DNA from: a bacterium
GTDB taxonomy: Bacteria > Ratteibacteria > UBA8468
NCBI GenBank assembly: GCA_030637775.1
Contig: DAOWFY010000001.1
Coordinates: 1-13,394 of the forward strand
DNA: 13,394 nt
Direction of reading: 5' to 3'
Shown piece by piece: positions 6,468 through 12,173 of the stretch. Each line of letters opens with the position of its first letter. Position 1 is the first letter of the stretch. The notes below the pieces were generated by a model. It saw only the letters and a program-made list of their open reading frames with translations. It was not told the origin of the DNA and made no database searches. Both the position numbers and the translations under genes were made by a program.

Positions 6468-6527
6468 GGTGAGTGTAGCTCAGTTGGATACCTGCCGGCA
6501 GGCAGGGAGCACGGGACTGTGGCTCCA
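6468..6527 (+). pseudogene. Broken tRNA-His copy with an insertion in the D-loop
   Basis: GGTGAGTGTAGCTCAG is identical to the start of the intact tRNA-His at 7445, and GACTGTGGCTCCA matches its anticodon region (anticodon GTG). Between them the D-loop is split by 16 extra bases (6491-6506); without these it reads TTGGATAGAGCAC, a normal D-loop and stem. Homology stops at 6527, so the variable loop, T-arm and 3' acceptor strand are missing. It cannot make a tRNA, but its consensus promoter is intact, so a transcript is likely. Confidence 0.85.
6491..6506. repeat. 16-bp palindromic unit inserted in a tRNA D-loop
   Basis: CCTGCCGGCAGGCAGG lies exactly between the D-loop base A6490 and the D-stem GAGC (6507-6510). 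Its first 12 bases are a perfect palindrome. Related copies are at 21-38 and 7931-7944. Confidence 0.85.
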
Positions 6528-6538
6528 AAAAGGGTAAA

Positions 6539-6572
6539 AAGCGGAAATGCAAGCAGTAAGCGGAAAAGCAAG
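6539..6572. repeat. Two direct repeats of 15 bp
   Basis: AAGCGGAAATGCAAG (6539-6553) and AAGCGGAAAAGCAAG (6558-6572) differ at one base, with a period of 19. They lie just past the tRNA-His remnant. The further sequence to 6640 is AT-rich with several TTTCAC words; I see no gene in it. Confidence 0.6.
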
Positions 6573-6641
6573 AAATAGCAAGCCTTCCAGCTAATTTTCC
6601 ATCTCATCCAATTTCACCTGACTTCACCCTATTTCACTTCA

Positions 6642-6687
6642 GGATAGACACTATTTGCTGTGAGAATCTCAGGGAGTTAATCTATCC
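6642..6687. repeat. Inverted repeat abutting the 45-bp palindrome
   Basis: GGATAGA (6642-6648) pairs with TCTATCC (6681-6687), with TGAGAATCTCA as an inner palindrome at 6661-6671. It shares its last base with the repeat at 6687-6731. Confidence 0.5.
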
Positions 6688-6731
6688 GCATATTGCTACT
6701 AAAGATAGTGAATAGCAGAGTAACGCAATTT
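6687..6731. repeat. ~45-bp palindromic repeat, copy 2
   Basis: It begins CGCATATTGCTACTAAAG and ends CGCAATTT, as does the inverted copy at 914-959. The inner 20 bases diverge between the two. A hairpin GGAGTG (6742-6747) with CACTCC (6765-6770) follows, then the cold-shock gene. Confidence 0.7.
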
Positions 6732-6831
6732 GGACGCGGGGGGAGTGGGGGCAAATCGGTTCGGCACTCCAAAAAAAGTTACCTTATCCCATAGAGATAA
6801 TTACAAAAATTGTGAGGAGGTGATAAAAATC

Positions 6832-7035
6832 ATGGCTAAAGGGACAGTCAAATGGTTCAATGATAAGAAAGGATACGGCTTCATTACCCCTGAGGATGGA
6901 AGTGAAGACTGCTTTGTACATTTTTCTGCGATTAAAGGAGAAGGTTTCAGAACTTTGCAGGAAGGCGACAAGGTCGAGTTCGAAATTACCCAGGGTAAAA
7001 AAGGACGAGAAGCTTCTGATGTTGTGAAGATATAG
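6832..7035 (+). CDS. Cold-shock protein, CspA family
   Basis: This is a single cold-shock domain of 67 residues, the standard size. The start is [20 protein letters not shown], with RNP1 as KGYGFI and RNP2 as VHFSAI (about residues 28-33), and the end is [20 protein letters not shown]. Such proteins bind single-stranded RNA and DNA and act as RNA chaperones in the cytoplasm. The start at 6832 is fixed by the strong AGGAGGTGAT at 6815-6824 and by the family N-terminus; longer readings upstream run through repeats. A long leader (possibly from 6735 on, with the hairpin at 6742-6770) could act in cold regulation, which is inference. No operon partner is seen. Confidence 0.97.
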   Translation: MAKGTVKWFNDKKGYGFITPEDGSEDCFVHFSAIKGEGFRTLQEGDKVEFEITQGKKGREASDVVKI

Positions 7036-7064
7036 TAACGTCCAATACCTCATTGATACACTAG

Positions 7065-7322
7065 AAAACTCCTTACAACATAGGTTTTGCACAGAAGGCG
7101 CATGCTAAAATGGTCGAGTTTTATGGTGATCCTGACTTTGAGTCAAAACTGGGGAATTGTCTTGTAGCGCTCAGTACTGAACCGAAGGATAGTTGGAGGG
7201 AAAAGATGCAACTTCCTCCAGGATTGATGCGATGATCTTTGGGGATGACTGGGGGCAACAGACCGGACTTCTCATGGGACCACATCTTTGGCGTGGCTGA
7301 CTTCGTCCAACACGCTCTTTGA
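7065..7322 (+). pseudogene. Decayed reading frame with an internal TGA
   Basis: A frame open from 7065 encodes NIGFAQKAHAKMVEFYGDPD and goes on to an in-frame TGA at 7233-7235; the same frame continues with GMTGGNRPDFSWDHIFGV to TGA 7320-7322. The composition looks protein-like on both sides of the stop, so this may be the remnant of a gene of at least 85 codons. The first possible ATG, 7110, has no ribosome-binding site. I do not recognise the family. Since TGA ends def, pyr-neighbour and other genes here, recoding is unlikely. Confidence 0.35.
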
Positions 7323-7361
7323 AGCTGTAATTTATACTGTGCTCTTTCAGGTGCGGTAAGG

Positions 7362-7391
7362 GGCTACATCTTTTACGATGTAGCCTTTTTT
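7362..7391 (+). terminator. Rho-independent terminator
   Basis: GGCTACATC (7362-7370), loop TTTTAC, GATGTAGCC (7377-7385), then TTTTTT. The 9-bp stem is perfect. It ends transcription coming from the cold-shock gene or the tRNA-His remnant, just before the promoter of the tRNA array. Confidence 0.92.
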
Positions 7392-7405
7392 ATTTGATAA
7401 AAGTT

Positions 7406-7434
7406 TTGAAAGAAAGAGAAAGATAGGGTATAAT
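7406..7434 (+). promoter_or_regulatory. Promoter of the tRNA array
   Basis: TTGAAA (7406-7411), a 17-base spacer and TATAAT (7429-7434), ending 10 bases before tRNA-His. Confidence 0.8.
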
Positions 7435-7444
7435 TAAATTAAAT

Positions 7445-7520
7445 GGTGAGTGTAGCTCAGCTGGTTTAGAGCACTGGACTGTGGCTCCAGTTGTCGCCGG
7501 TTCGAATCCGGTCACTCACC
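7445..7520 (+). tRNA. tRNA-His (anticodon GTG)
   Basis: The acceptor pairs GTGAGTG with CACTCAC, extended by the His-specific G-1 (7445) opposite C73 (7520). The anticodon arm is CTGGA/TCCAG with loop CTGTGGC, and the T-arm carries TTCGAAT. CCA is not encoded. It is the first gene of the array. Confidence 0.97.
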
Positions 7521-7523
7521 CTT

Positions 7524-7597
<74 letters not shown>

Positions 7598-7609
7598 CAT
7601 TTTCAAAAA

Positions 7610-7682
7610 GCGCCCTTAGCTCAATCGGTAGAGCAGGACACTCTTAATGTCAAGGTTGCAGGTTCGATTCCTGCAGGGCGTA
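7610..7682 (+). tRNA. tRNA-Lys (anticodon CTT)
   Basis: The acceptor GCGCCCT pairs with AGGGCGT (last pair G-U), with discriminator A73. The anticodon loop is CCTCTTAA-like with CTT at 34-36; the pair 27-43 is G-A, a mild defect at the outer end of the stem. The T-loop is TTCGATT. CCA is not encoded. Confidence 0.94.
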
Positions 7683-7704
7683 CTAAAAAGGAGGTGAAGA
7701 GAAT

Positions 7705-7839
7705 ATGGGAGCAAGTGCAGTGGGAGCAGGTTTTACGGTGCTTTTTGGACTTATCTACCTTGGAATTACGGTTTATATGATTTCCCTGGCAATTCGATTT
7801 GTAAAGGCGGTGGAGACAATTGCCGATAAGATGAAGTGA
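7705..7839 (+). CDS. 44-residue single-pass membrane protein inside the tRNA array
   Basis: The frame starts MGASAVGAGFTVLFGLIYLG and ends VKAVETIADKMK at TGA 7837-7839. Residues about 8-32 form one uninterrupted hydrophobic helix; the last dozen residues are an amphipathic, charged helix. A strong AGGAGGTG (7689-7696) is placed 8 bases before ATG 7705, better than for most genes here, so translation is very likely. It lies 22 bp after tRNA-Lys and 6 bp before tRNA-Leu, and so must be cotranscribed with tRNAs. The shape recalls small OadG-like or other accessory membrane subunits (short hydrophobic helix plus charged tail), but no partner subunit is nearby and I do not assign a function. Confidence 0.75.
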   Translation: MGASAVGAGFTVLFGLIYLGITVYMISLAIRFVKAVETIADKMK

Positions 7840-7845
7840 TGTTTT

Positions 7846-7927
7846 GCGGATGTGGCGGAATGGCAGACGCGCTAGACTTAGGATCTAGTCCCTTTTAGGG
7901 GTGGGAGTTCAACTCTCCCCGTCCGCA
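7846..7927 (+). tRNA. tRNA-Leu (anticodon TAG)
   Basis: A class II tRNA. The acceptor GCGGATG pairs with CGTCCGC (one G-U), with A73. The anticodon arm is CTAGA/TCTAG with loop CTTAGGA, the long variable arm is CCCTTTTAGGGG, and the T-loop is TTCAACT. CCA is not encoded. Confidence 0.97.
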
Positions 7928-7930
7928 CTG

Positions 7931-7944
7931 CCTGCCGCAGGCGG
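7931..7944. repeat. GC-rich palindromic repeat between two tRNAs
   Basis: CCTGCCGCAGGCGG, a variant of the unit at 6491-6506, fills nearly the whole 20-bp gap between tRNA-Leu and tRNA-Gly. Confidence 0.65.
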
Positions 7945-7947
7945 TAT

Positions 7948-8019
<72 letters not shown>

Positions 8020-8045
8020 CACTTTAGTGATGAATTATACATAAT

Positions 8046-8095
8046 GTAGTTGCTCGATTCATCGAGCAAATTCGCCTGATAAATCAGGCAACTAC
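8046..8095. repeat. Two-hairpin repeat with GTAGTTGC ends
   Basis: The outer ends GTAGTTGC (8046-8053) and GCAACTAC (8088-8095) pair. Inside are two alternative hairpins: TTGCTCGA-TTCA-TCGAGCAA and GCCTGAT-AA-ATCAGGC. It is a small non-autonomous element by appearance. It lies 10 bp before the ATG of the LysM gene and so forms its leader. The foldback at 9971-10160 shares the GTAGTTGC ends. Confidence 0.75.
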
Positions 8096-8105
8096 AGGTT
8101 AGATA

Positions 8106-8801
8106 ATGAAAGCCAAAAGTATAAAGATTTTAACAATTTTTCTTATTATCCTTTCCGGTTGTACAATTCGCCTCGTCCCTTCCTGGGTGAGAGTCTATCC
8201 TAAAAGGGGAAGATATTATGTAGTAAGAAAAGGAGATACCCTTTATAAAATATCCCGGCGCTACAGAATCTCGGTAAAAGCAATTAAAAGAGCCAATCGT
8301 CTAAGGAGTAACAAGATCTATGTTGGCCAGAGGCTATTTATTCCTAAAAGGACTCGAGCAAAAGAAGTTGTAGCAAAGAAGACAAAGGAGAGAAAAGAAA
8401 TCCAGGTTGCCAAAAAAGTTGAAAAGAAGGCCACAATTATCAAGGCAGAGAAGGGCGATTTCCTCTGGCCAGCAAAGGGAGATGTCATCCGGAAATTTGG
8501 AAAGGAAAATGATGGCATCGATATTCTCCTTTCTCCGGCAACCAAAATTATTGCCTCTAAAAAGGGAAAGGTAAGTTTCTGCAGTTCTACTAAAGCTTAT
8601 GGGATAACAATAATTATTGATCATCAGGATGGTTATTATACCATCTATGCGCATGACATAGAAGCCTTAGTAAAGAAGGGGGAGAAAGTATCTCAGGGAG
8701 CAACCATCGCCAGGATAGAAAGTAAGGAGGAGACCTTCCTCCATTTTGAAATTAGAAGAGGGACTGAGCCGGTAGACCCCCTTACCTATCTGGAAGACTG
8801 A
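8106..8801 (+). CDS. LysM/M23 lipoprotein, degenerate peptidase (NlpD-like)
   Basis: A 231-residue lipoprotein. Residues 1-18 are a signal peptide with lipobox LSGC (Cys19). A LysM domain covers about 37-81 (YYVVRKGDTLYKISRRYRIS), which binds peptidoglycan, then a Lys-rich linker to about 115 and an M23 (LytM) domain at 119-229. The M23 zinc site is incomplete: the HxGxD motif reads NDGID, so the first ligand His is Asn135, and the HxH motif reads FLH, so its first His is Phe211; Asp139, His183 and His213 remain. This fits NlpD/EnvC-type proteins, which activate amidases rather than cut. Start 8106 fixes a good signal peptide; the site before it is weak. dgt follows by one base. Confidence 0.9.
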   Translation: MKAKSIKILTIFLIILSGCTIRLVPSWVRVYPKRGRYYVVRKGDTLYKISRRYRISVKAIKRANRLRSNKIYVGQRLFIPKRTRAKEVVAKKTKERKEIQVAKKVEKKATIIKAEKGDFLWPAKGDVIRKFGKENDGIDILLSPATKIIASKKGKVSFCSSTKAYGITIIIDHQDGYYTIYAHDIEALVKKGEKVSQGATIARIESKEETFLHFEIRRGTEPVDPLTYLED

Positions 8802-8802
8802 A

Positions 8803-9948
8803 ATGTTAAGCCGAGAGAGATTGGAGGCAGAAGAGGAAAGGTTCTTAGCATCCTATGGAATGAAAAGCAGGGAAAGCAAAGGAAGAAGATATAAAGAAAA
8901 TGAGCATCCTTACCGCAGTCCTTTTCAAAGGGATCGGGATAGAATCATCCATTCTACAGCCTTTCGCCGGTTGGAGTATAAAACCCAGGTCTTTGTAAAT
9001 CATGAAGGAGACTACTATCGGACCAGATTAACCCATACAATTGAGGTAGCCCAAGTTGCGCGCACCATTGCTCGGGCATTAGGATTGAATGAAGACCTTA
9101 CAGAAGCAATAGCCCTGGCGCACGATTTGGGTCATACCCCTTTTGGCCATGCAGGGGAGGAAACTCTCTCTAAATTGATGAAGGATTCGGGTGGTTTTGA
9201 ACATAATTGCCAGGGGCTACGTGTCGTGGATAAATTGGAGAAGAAATATCAAGAATTTGATGGTCTTAATCTTACTTATGAGGTAAGGGAGGGAATTATC
9301 AAGCATCGTACCCCTTATGATATCCTCACTGAATATCGGGAGTTTGAACCGGATAAATCTCCCACTTTGGAATGCCAGGTGGTAAGTCTGGCCGACGAGA
9401 TTGCCTATACCAGCCATGATCTCGACGATGGTCTTAAAGCGGATCTTCTTAGCGTAAAGGAGCTAAAACAGATAAAACTCTGGTCCTCCATCTATGAGAA
9501 AGCAGCAAAAGAGGTTTCTGAAGAGGAAAAAATAAGGTATGAGACAATCCGCTCCTTAATTAACCTTTTAGTAAATGATCTTATTGTTGAGACGGAGAGA
9601 AGGCTACAACATTTTCAAATTAAATCGGTTGCTGAGGTAAGAGAGAAAGAAAACGCTGTCTCATTTAGCTCTGCTTTGGAAGAAGAATATCGGCTCCTGA
9701 AACAATTTCTTCTGGAGAGGATGTATCGTCATTACCGGGTAATTCGTATGGCAGAAAAGGCCCGCCGGGTGATTGAATCCCTGTTTGAGGTATATACAGA
9801 GGAGTCAAAGCAGCTACCACCTTCAGCCCGTGAGTCTCTGAAGGGGGAAGCAATTTCCCGCATTGTCTGTGACTATATTGCCGGGATGACCGACCGCTTT
9901 GCTCTGGAGGAGTATAAGAAACTCTTTGATCCCTATACAAGGGTCTAG
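8803..9948 (+). CDS. dgt: Deoxyguanosinetriphosphate triphosphohydrolase-like protein
   Basis: The protein has 381 residues and belongs to the HD-domain dNTPases, which split dNTPs into nucleoside and triphosphate. The metal ligands are visible: H78 in RTRLTHTIEV, H107-D108 in AHDLGHTPFGHAGEE, and D198 in SLADEIAYTSHDLDDG. The segment HRTPYDI and the start region YRSPFQRDRDRIIHSTAFRRLEYKTQV (in two parts, about 36-62) are typical of the Dgt-like subfamily, shorter than E. coli Dgt, so the substrate may be any dNTP. The ATG lies one base after the LysM gene stop; GGAAG inside that gene may serve as ribosome-binding site. A 516-bp gap with two foldback elements follows. Confidence 0.93.
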   Translation: MLSRERLEAEEERFLASYGMKSRESKGRRYKENEHPYRSPFQRDRDRIIHSTAFRRLEYKTQVFVNHEGDYYRTRLTHTIEVAQVARTIARALGLNEDLTEAIALAHDLGHTPFGHAGEETLSKLMKDSGGFEHNCQGLRVVDKLEKKYQEFDGLNLTYEVREGIIKHRTPYDILTEYREFEPDKSPTLECQVVSLADEIAYTSHDLDDGLKADLLSVKELKQIKLWSSIYEKAAKEVSEEEKIRYETIRSLINLLVNDLIVETERRLQHFQIKSVAEVREKENAVSFSSALEEEYRLLKQFLLERMYRHYRVIRMAEKARRVIESLFEVYTEESKQLPPSARESLKGEAISRIVCDYIAGMTDRFALEEYKKLFDPYTRV

Positions 9949-9952
9949 GTAC

Positions 9953-9971
9953 GCTCGGAAGTTTCATAGCC
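9953..9971. repeat. GCTCGGAAGTTTC word shared with 12174-12193
   Basis: GCTCGGAAGTTTCATAGCC here matches GCTCGGAAAGTTTCTTAGGC at the start of the foldback after amaP, apart from one inserted A and two changes. Both copies begin within 5 bp of the stop codon of the gene upstream. Suggests a common insertion end. Confidence 0.55.
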
Positions 9972-10160
9972 AATGGTCAGTTGCTCCGCATCTACGCTAC
10001 GGCGGATACAAATCTACAGCCAAGAGCAGAGAAAGACACTCCGGAATTCTCTCATCAGAGAATCAAGGAAGTCTTTATCGGTCAGTTTCGGCTTCTTTTC
10101 TCTGCTTGGCTAAGATTTGTCTATCCGCCTCCACTTATGATTGCTTCGCAACTACCATTG
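9971..10160. repeat. 190-bp imperfect foldback element
   Basis: The two halves are inverted copies with small gaps: CAATGGT (9971-9977) with ACCATTG (10154-10160); AGTTGC (9979-9984) with GCAACT; GGCGGATA (10001-10008) with TATCCGCC (10122-10129); AAATCT, AGCCAAG and CAGAGAAAG with CTTTTCTCTGC and TTGGCT in order. The tip holds ATTCTCT-CATC-AGAGAAT (10036-10053). No coding frame covers it credibly. It looks like a MITE-like element or a long hairpin RNA. Confidence 0.75.
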
Positions 10161-10182
10161 TCTTTGTGATATACTAATGTGA

Positions 10183-10455
10183 GGACTATTTCTGGAGGCG
10201 TGCCTTGTTAGCGACTCACGCCCCTCTGTGTCTCCCCAGAGGGGAGAACATAAGAGAAGGACGAGCGAGGGTGTCTGTTGCGATGAATAAAGAGCAACGA
10301 GTTTAGGCACGCCCGCCGAGATGTGAGGCGGGTCGGATAATCGAGCAAATGCTGTGCGAGGAATAACGAGCACGAGATAGCTATTATAGTGCGAGTCGGT
10401 GAGCACCCTGACCGACGAAGCGATAGCTGAGGAGACCCGCTGAAGAAGATAGTCC
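10183..10455 (+). ncRNA. Candidate multibranched structured RNA upstream of dprA
   Basis: The ends pair: GGACTAT (10183-10189, extended by TTTCT) with ATAGTCC (10449-10455, preceded by AGAAG). Inside are GGCGTGCC (10197-10204) with GGCACGCC (10306-10313), enclosing hairpins CCCCTCTG/CAGAGGGG (10221-10228, 10237-10244) and GTTGC/GCAAC (10277-10298); then CCCGCC/GGCGGG (10312-10332); GTGC/GCAC (10354-10373); and AGCTAT/ATAGCT (10379-10384, 10423-10428) enclosing GTCGGT/ACCGAC (10395-10416). A -10-like TATACT (10170-10175) is placed to start transcription near 10182. I do not recognise it: rnpB, tmRNA, SRP and 6S signature words are absent. It could instead be a complex palindromic repeat. It ends 9 bp before dprA. 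Confidence 0.4.
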
Positions 10456-10464
10456 GAACATATT

Positions 10465-11562
10465 ATGGATGAAAGAAAGAAGGGCTGGATTGGACTTAAC
10501 CTCATTGATGGCTTAGGATTTATCAGGATACGGAATCTCCTAAAAAAATTCAGAGAGCCTAAAAAAGTCTTTAGTGCATCGGCAGCAGAATTGCTTGAGG
10601 TCCCGGGTATCAACAAAAATATTGCCGAAAGAATCAAGAGTTTCTCCGATGCAGGATTAGAAAAGGAACTGAGTCTCATAGAGGAATTGGGACTTTCCGT
10701 TATTGCCTTAGAGGATAAGGATTATCCTTCCAACCTTAAATTGATTTATGATCCTCCTCCTGTTCTCTATGTCCAGGGAGGGATAGAAGCAAAGGATCGA
10801 TTAGCCATTGCCATTGTGGGAACAAGAAGATGCTCCTACTATGGACGCAAAACTGCCGATTCTCTCAGCTATGAACTTACATCTCGAGGTTTTACCGTTG
10901 TCAGTGGAATGGCTCGAGGGATTGATACTGCAGGTCATAAAGGAGCACTAAAGGCAGGCGGCAGAACCATTGCTGTATTGGGAAGTGGGCTGGCGCGAAT
11001 TTATCCCAGGGAGAATAAGGAGTTGGCTGCGAAAATTGGTAAATCCGGAGCTCTCATTTCAGAATTTCCTCTTCTTACCGCTCCCGACCGACGTAACTTT
11101 CCCCAGCGCAACCGTATTATCAGCGGACTCTCCTTAGGCGTTGTTGTGATCGAGGCCCCAGACAGAAGCGGTGCCCTTATTACCGCAGATCTTGCTCTTG
11201 AGCAGGGAAGGGAGGTTTTTGCTATTCCGGGTAATGTTGACCAACCAACAAGCTCAGGTACCTTACGCCTCATTAAACAAGGGGCAAAATTGGTGACAGA
11301 AAGCGATGATGTGATTGAGGAATTAGGTGCGCTTCTTAATCTTTTGCCAAAGAAGAAGGAAGGAAAAGGAGAAAAGGCGGTTCCTACTTTAAAAGGGGAG
11401 GAGAAAAGAATATACCATTTGCTTACTACCTCCCCCCAGCATATTGACGAAATTATAAAAAGGAGTGAACTTTCTGCATCTACAGCTGCCGGTCTCCTGA
11501 TGACCTTAGAACTAAAAGGGTTGGTAAAGCAACTCCCGGGTAAGTTCTATGTGCTACCTTGA
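10465..11562 (+). CDS. dprA: DNA-processing protein DprA
   Basis: DprA binds incoming single-stranded DNA and loads RecA in natural transformation. The 365 residues show the full three-part form: an N-terminal helix-hairpin-helix/SAM-like region (about 1-70, LLEVPGINKNIAERI), the Rossmann-like core (about 110-290: AIVGTRRCSYYGR, VVSGMARGIDTAGH, GSGLARIYPREN, FPQRNRIISGLS, RSGALITADLALEQGR) and a C-terminal winged helix (about 310-365, IDEIIKRSELSASTAAGLL). No other competence gene is nearby. ATG 10465 fits the family start, but there is no Shine-Dalgarno; the structured element at 10183-10455 ends just before it and could affect translation. The amaP-like promoter overlaps its stop codon. Confidence 0.96.
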   Translation: MDERKKGWIGLNLIDGLGFIRIRNLLKKFREPKKVFSASAAELLEVPGINKNIAERIKSFSDAGLEKELSLIEELGLSVIALEDKDYPSNLKLIYDPPPVLYVQGGIEAKDRLAIAIVGTRRCSYYGRKTADSLSYELTSRGFTVVSGMARGIDTAGHKGALKAGGRTIAVLGSGLARIYPRENKELAAKIGKSGALISEFPLLTAPDRRNFPQRNRIISGLSLGVVVIEAPDRSGALITADLALEQGREVFAIPGNVDQPTSSGTLRLIKQGAKLVTESDDVIEELGALLNLLPKKKEGKGEKAVPTLKGEEKRIYHLLTTSPQHIDEIIKRSELSASTAAGLLMTLELKGLVKQLPGKFYVLP

Positions 11563-11588
11563 TTTTTTAGGTTCTTTTGAGGTAAAAT
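11559..11588 (+). promoter_or_regulatory. Putative promoter of the amaP-like gene
   Basis: TTGATT (11559-11564), overlapping the dprA stop TGA, an 18-base spacer and TAAAAT (11583-11588). GAGGAG follows at 11599-11604, six bases before ATG 11610. Confidence 0.5.
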
Positions 11589-11609
11589 AGTAATTAAAGA
11601 GGAGAAAAA

Positions 11610-12173
11610 ATGAAAATATTTAGTAGGATTGTAGCCTGGATATATGGCCTTACCTCTTTGATAGTTGCTTTCTTCTGTCTTGCCCTATGGGCAAAGATGC
11701 TTTCCCTTGAACAATTGCAATTGCATCTCGAAAGGATTGATCTTACCACGATAGGTATTATCGGTACTTCATTGATTATCCTGGGGATGCTCTGGCTTCT
11801 ATTTATAGTTGATTATCTTCATAAAAGTCGGGCAATCTCTTTTGACAATCCAGGGGGGGAGGTGAAGGTTGCCCTCTCGGCAATTGAAGATTTTATTGTT
11901 AAACGGGTATTGGCCCAAATCAAGGCGGTAAAGAGGATAACTACAAAGGCTTTCGCTACGGCCAAGGGATTAAAATTGATTAATCGGGTGGTGCTCTGGT
12001 CCGATAATGAAATTCCCGGTACTTGTGGGGCAATCCAGGATCTGATCAAGAAATATCTGCAGGACATTGTAGGGGTTGAGCGAATCTCAGTGATCAAGGT
12101 TTACGTCAGAGGTATATCTACCCACATTGGAGAGGAGGAACCAAAGGAGGAAGAGCCGATAATCTATGAGTAG
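11610..12173 (+). CDS. AmaP-like alkaline-shock membrane anchor protein
   Basis: The 187 residues carry two membrane helices (about 7-28 and 47-69) followed by a cytoplasmic domain starting SFDNPGGEVKVALSAIEDFI, the mark of AmaP-type proteins, which anchor Asp23-family proteins at the membrane in Gram-positives. The domain itself resembles Asp23 (VEDFIV..., then VVLWSDNEIPGTCGAIQDLI). The C-terminus is acidic (EEEPKEEE). A clear GAGGAG and a promoter overlapping the dprA stop point to its own transcription. No separate Asp23 gene is in the window. It probably has an envelope-related role; the exact job outside Firmicutes is not known to me. The foldback repeat begins at its stop codon. Confidence 0.8.
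   Translation: MKIFSRIVAWIYGLTSLIVAFFCLALWAKMLSLEQLQLHLERIDLTTIGIIGTSLIILGMLWLLFIVDYLHKSRAISFDNPGGEVKVALSAIEDFIVKRVLAQIKAVKRITTKAFATAKGLKLINRVVLWSDNEIPGTCGAIQDLIKKYLQDIVGVERISVIKVYVRGISTHIGEEEPKEEEPIIYE

Noticed and set aside
6491-6506. tRNA intron
   Set aside because: It lies in the D-loop, not the anticodon loop, it is only 16 bp, and the 3' half of the tRNA is absent.
7065-7322. TGA recoded as an amino acid
   Set aside because: TGA is the stop of def, fmt, dgt, dprA, gmhA and rfaE2 in the same window.
10183-10455. Retron RNA, group I intron, rnpB or tmRNA identity
   Set aside because: The paired ends recall a retron and AAGATAGTCC recalls the group I S element, but there is no reverse transcriptase, the R partner is misplaced, and the P4 and tag signatures are missing.
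9899-10679. Frames of 60-175 residues between dgt and dprA
   Set aside because: They run through foldback sequence or antisense to dprA, lack ribosome-binding sites and show no protein pattern.
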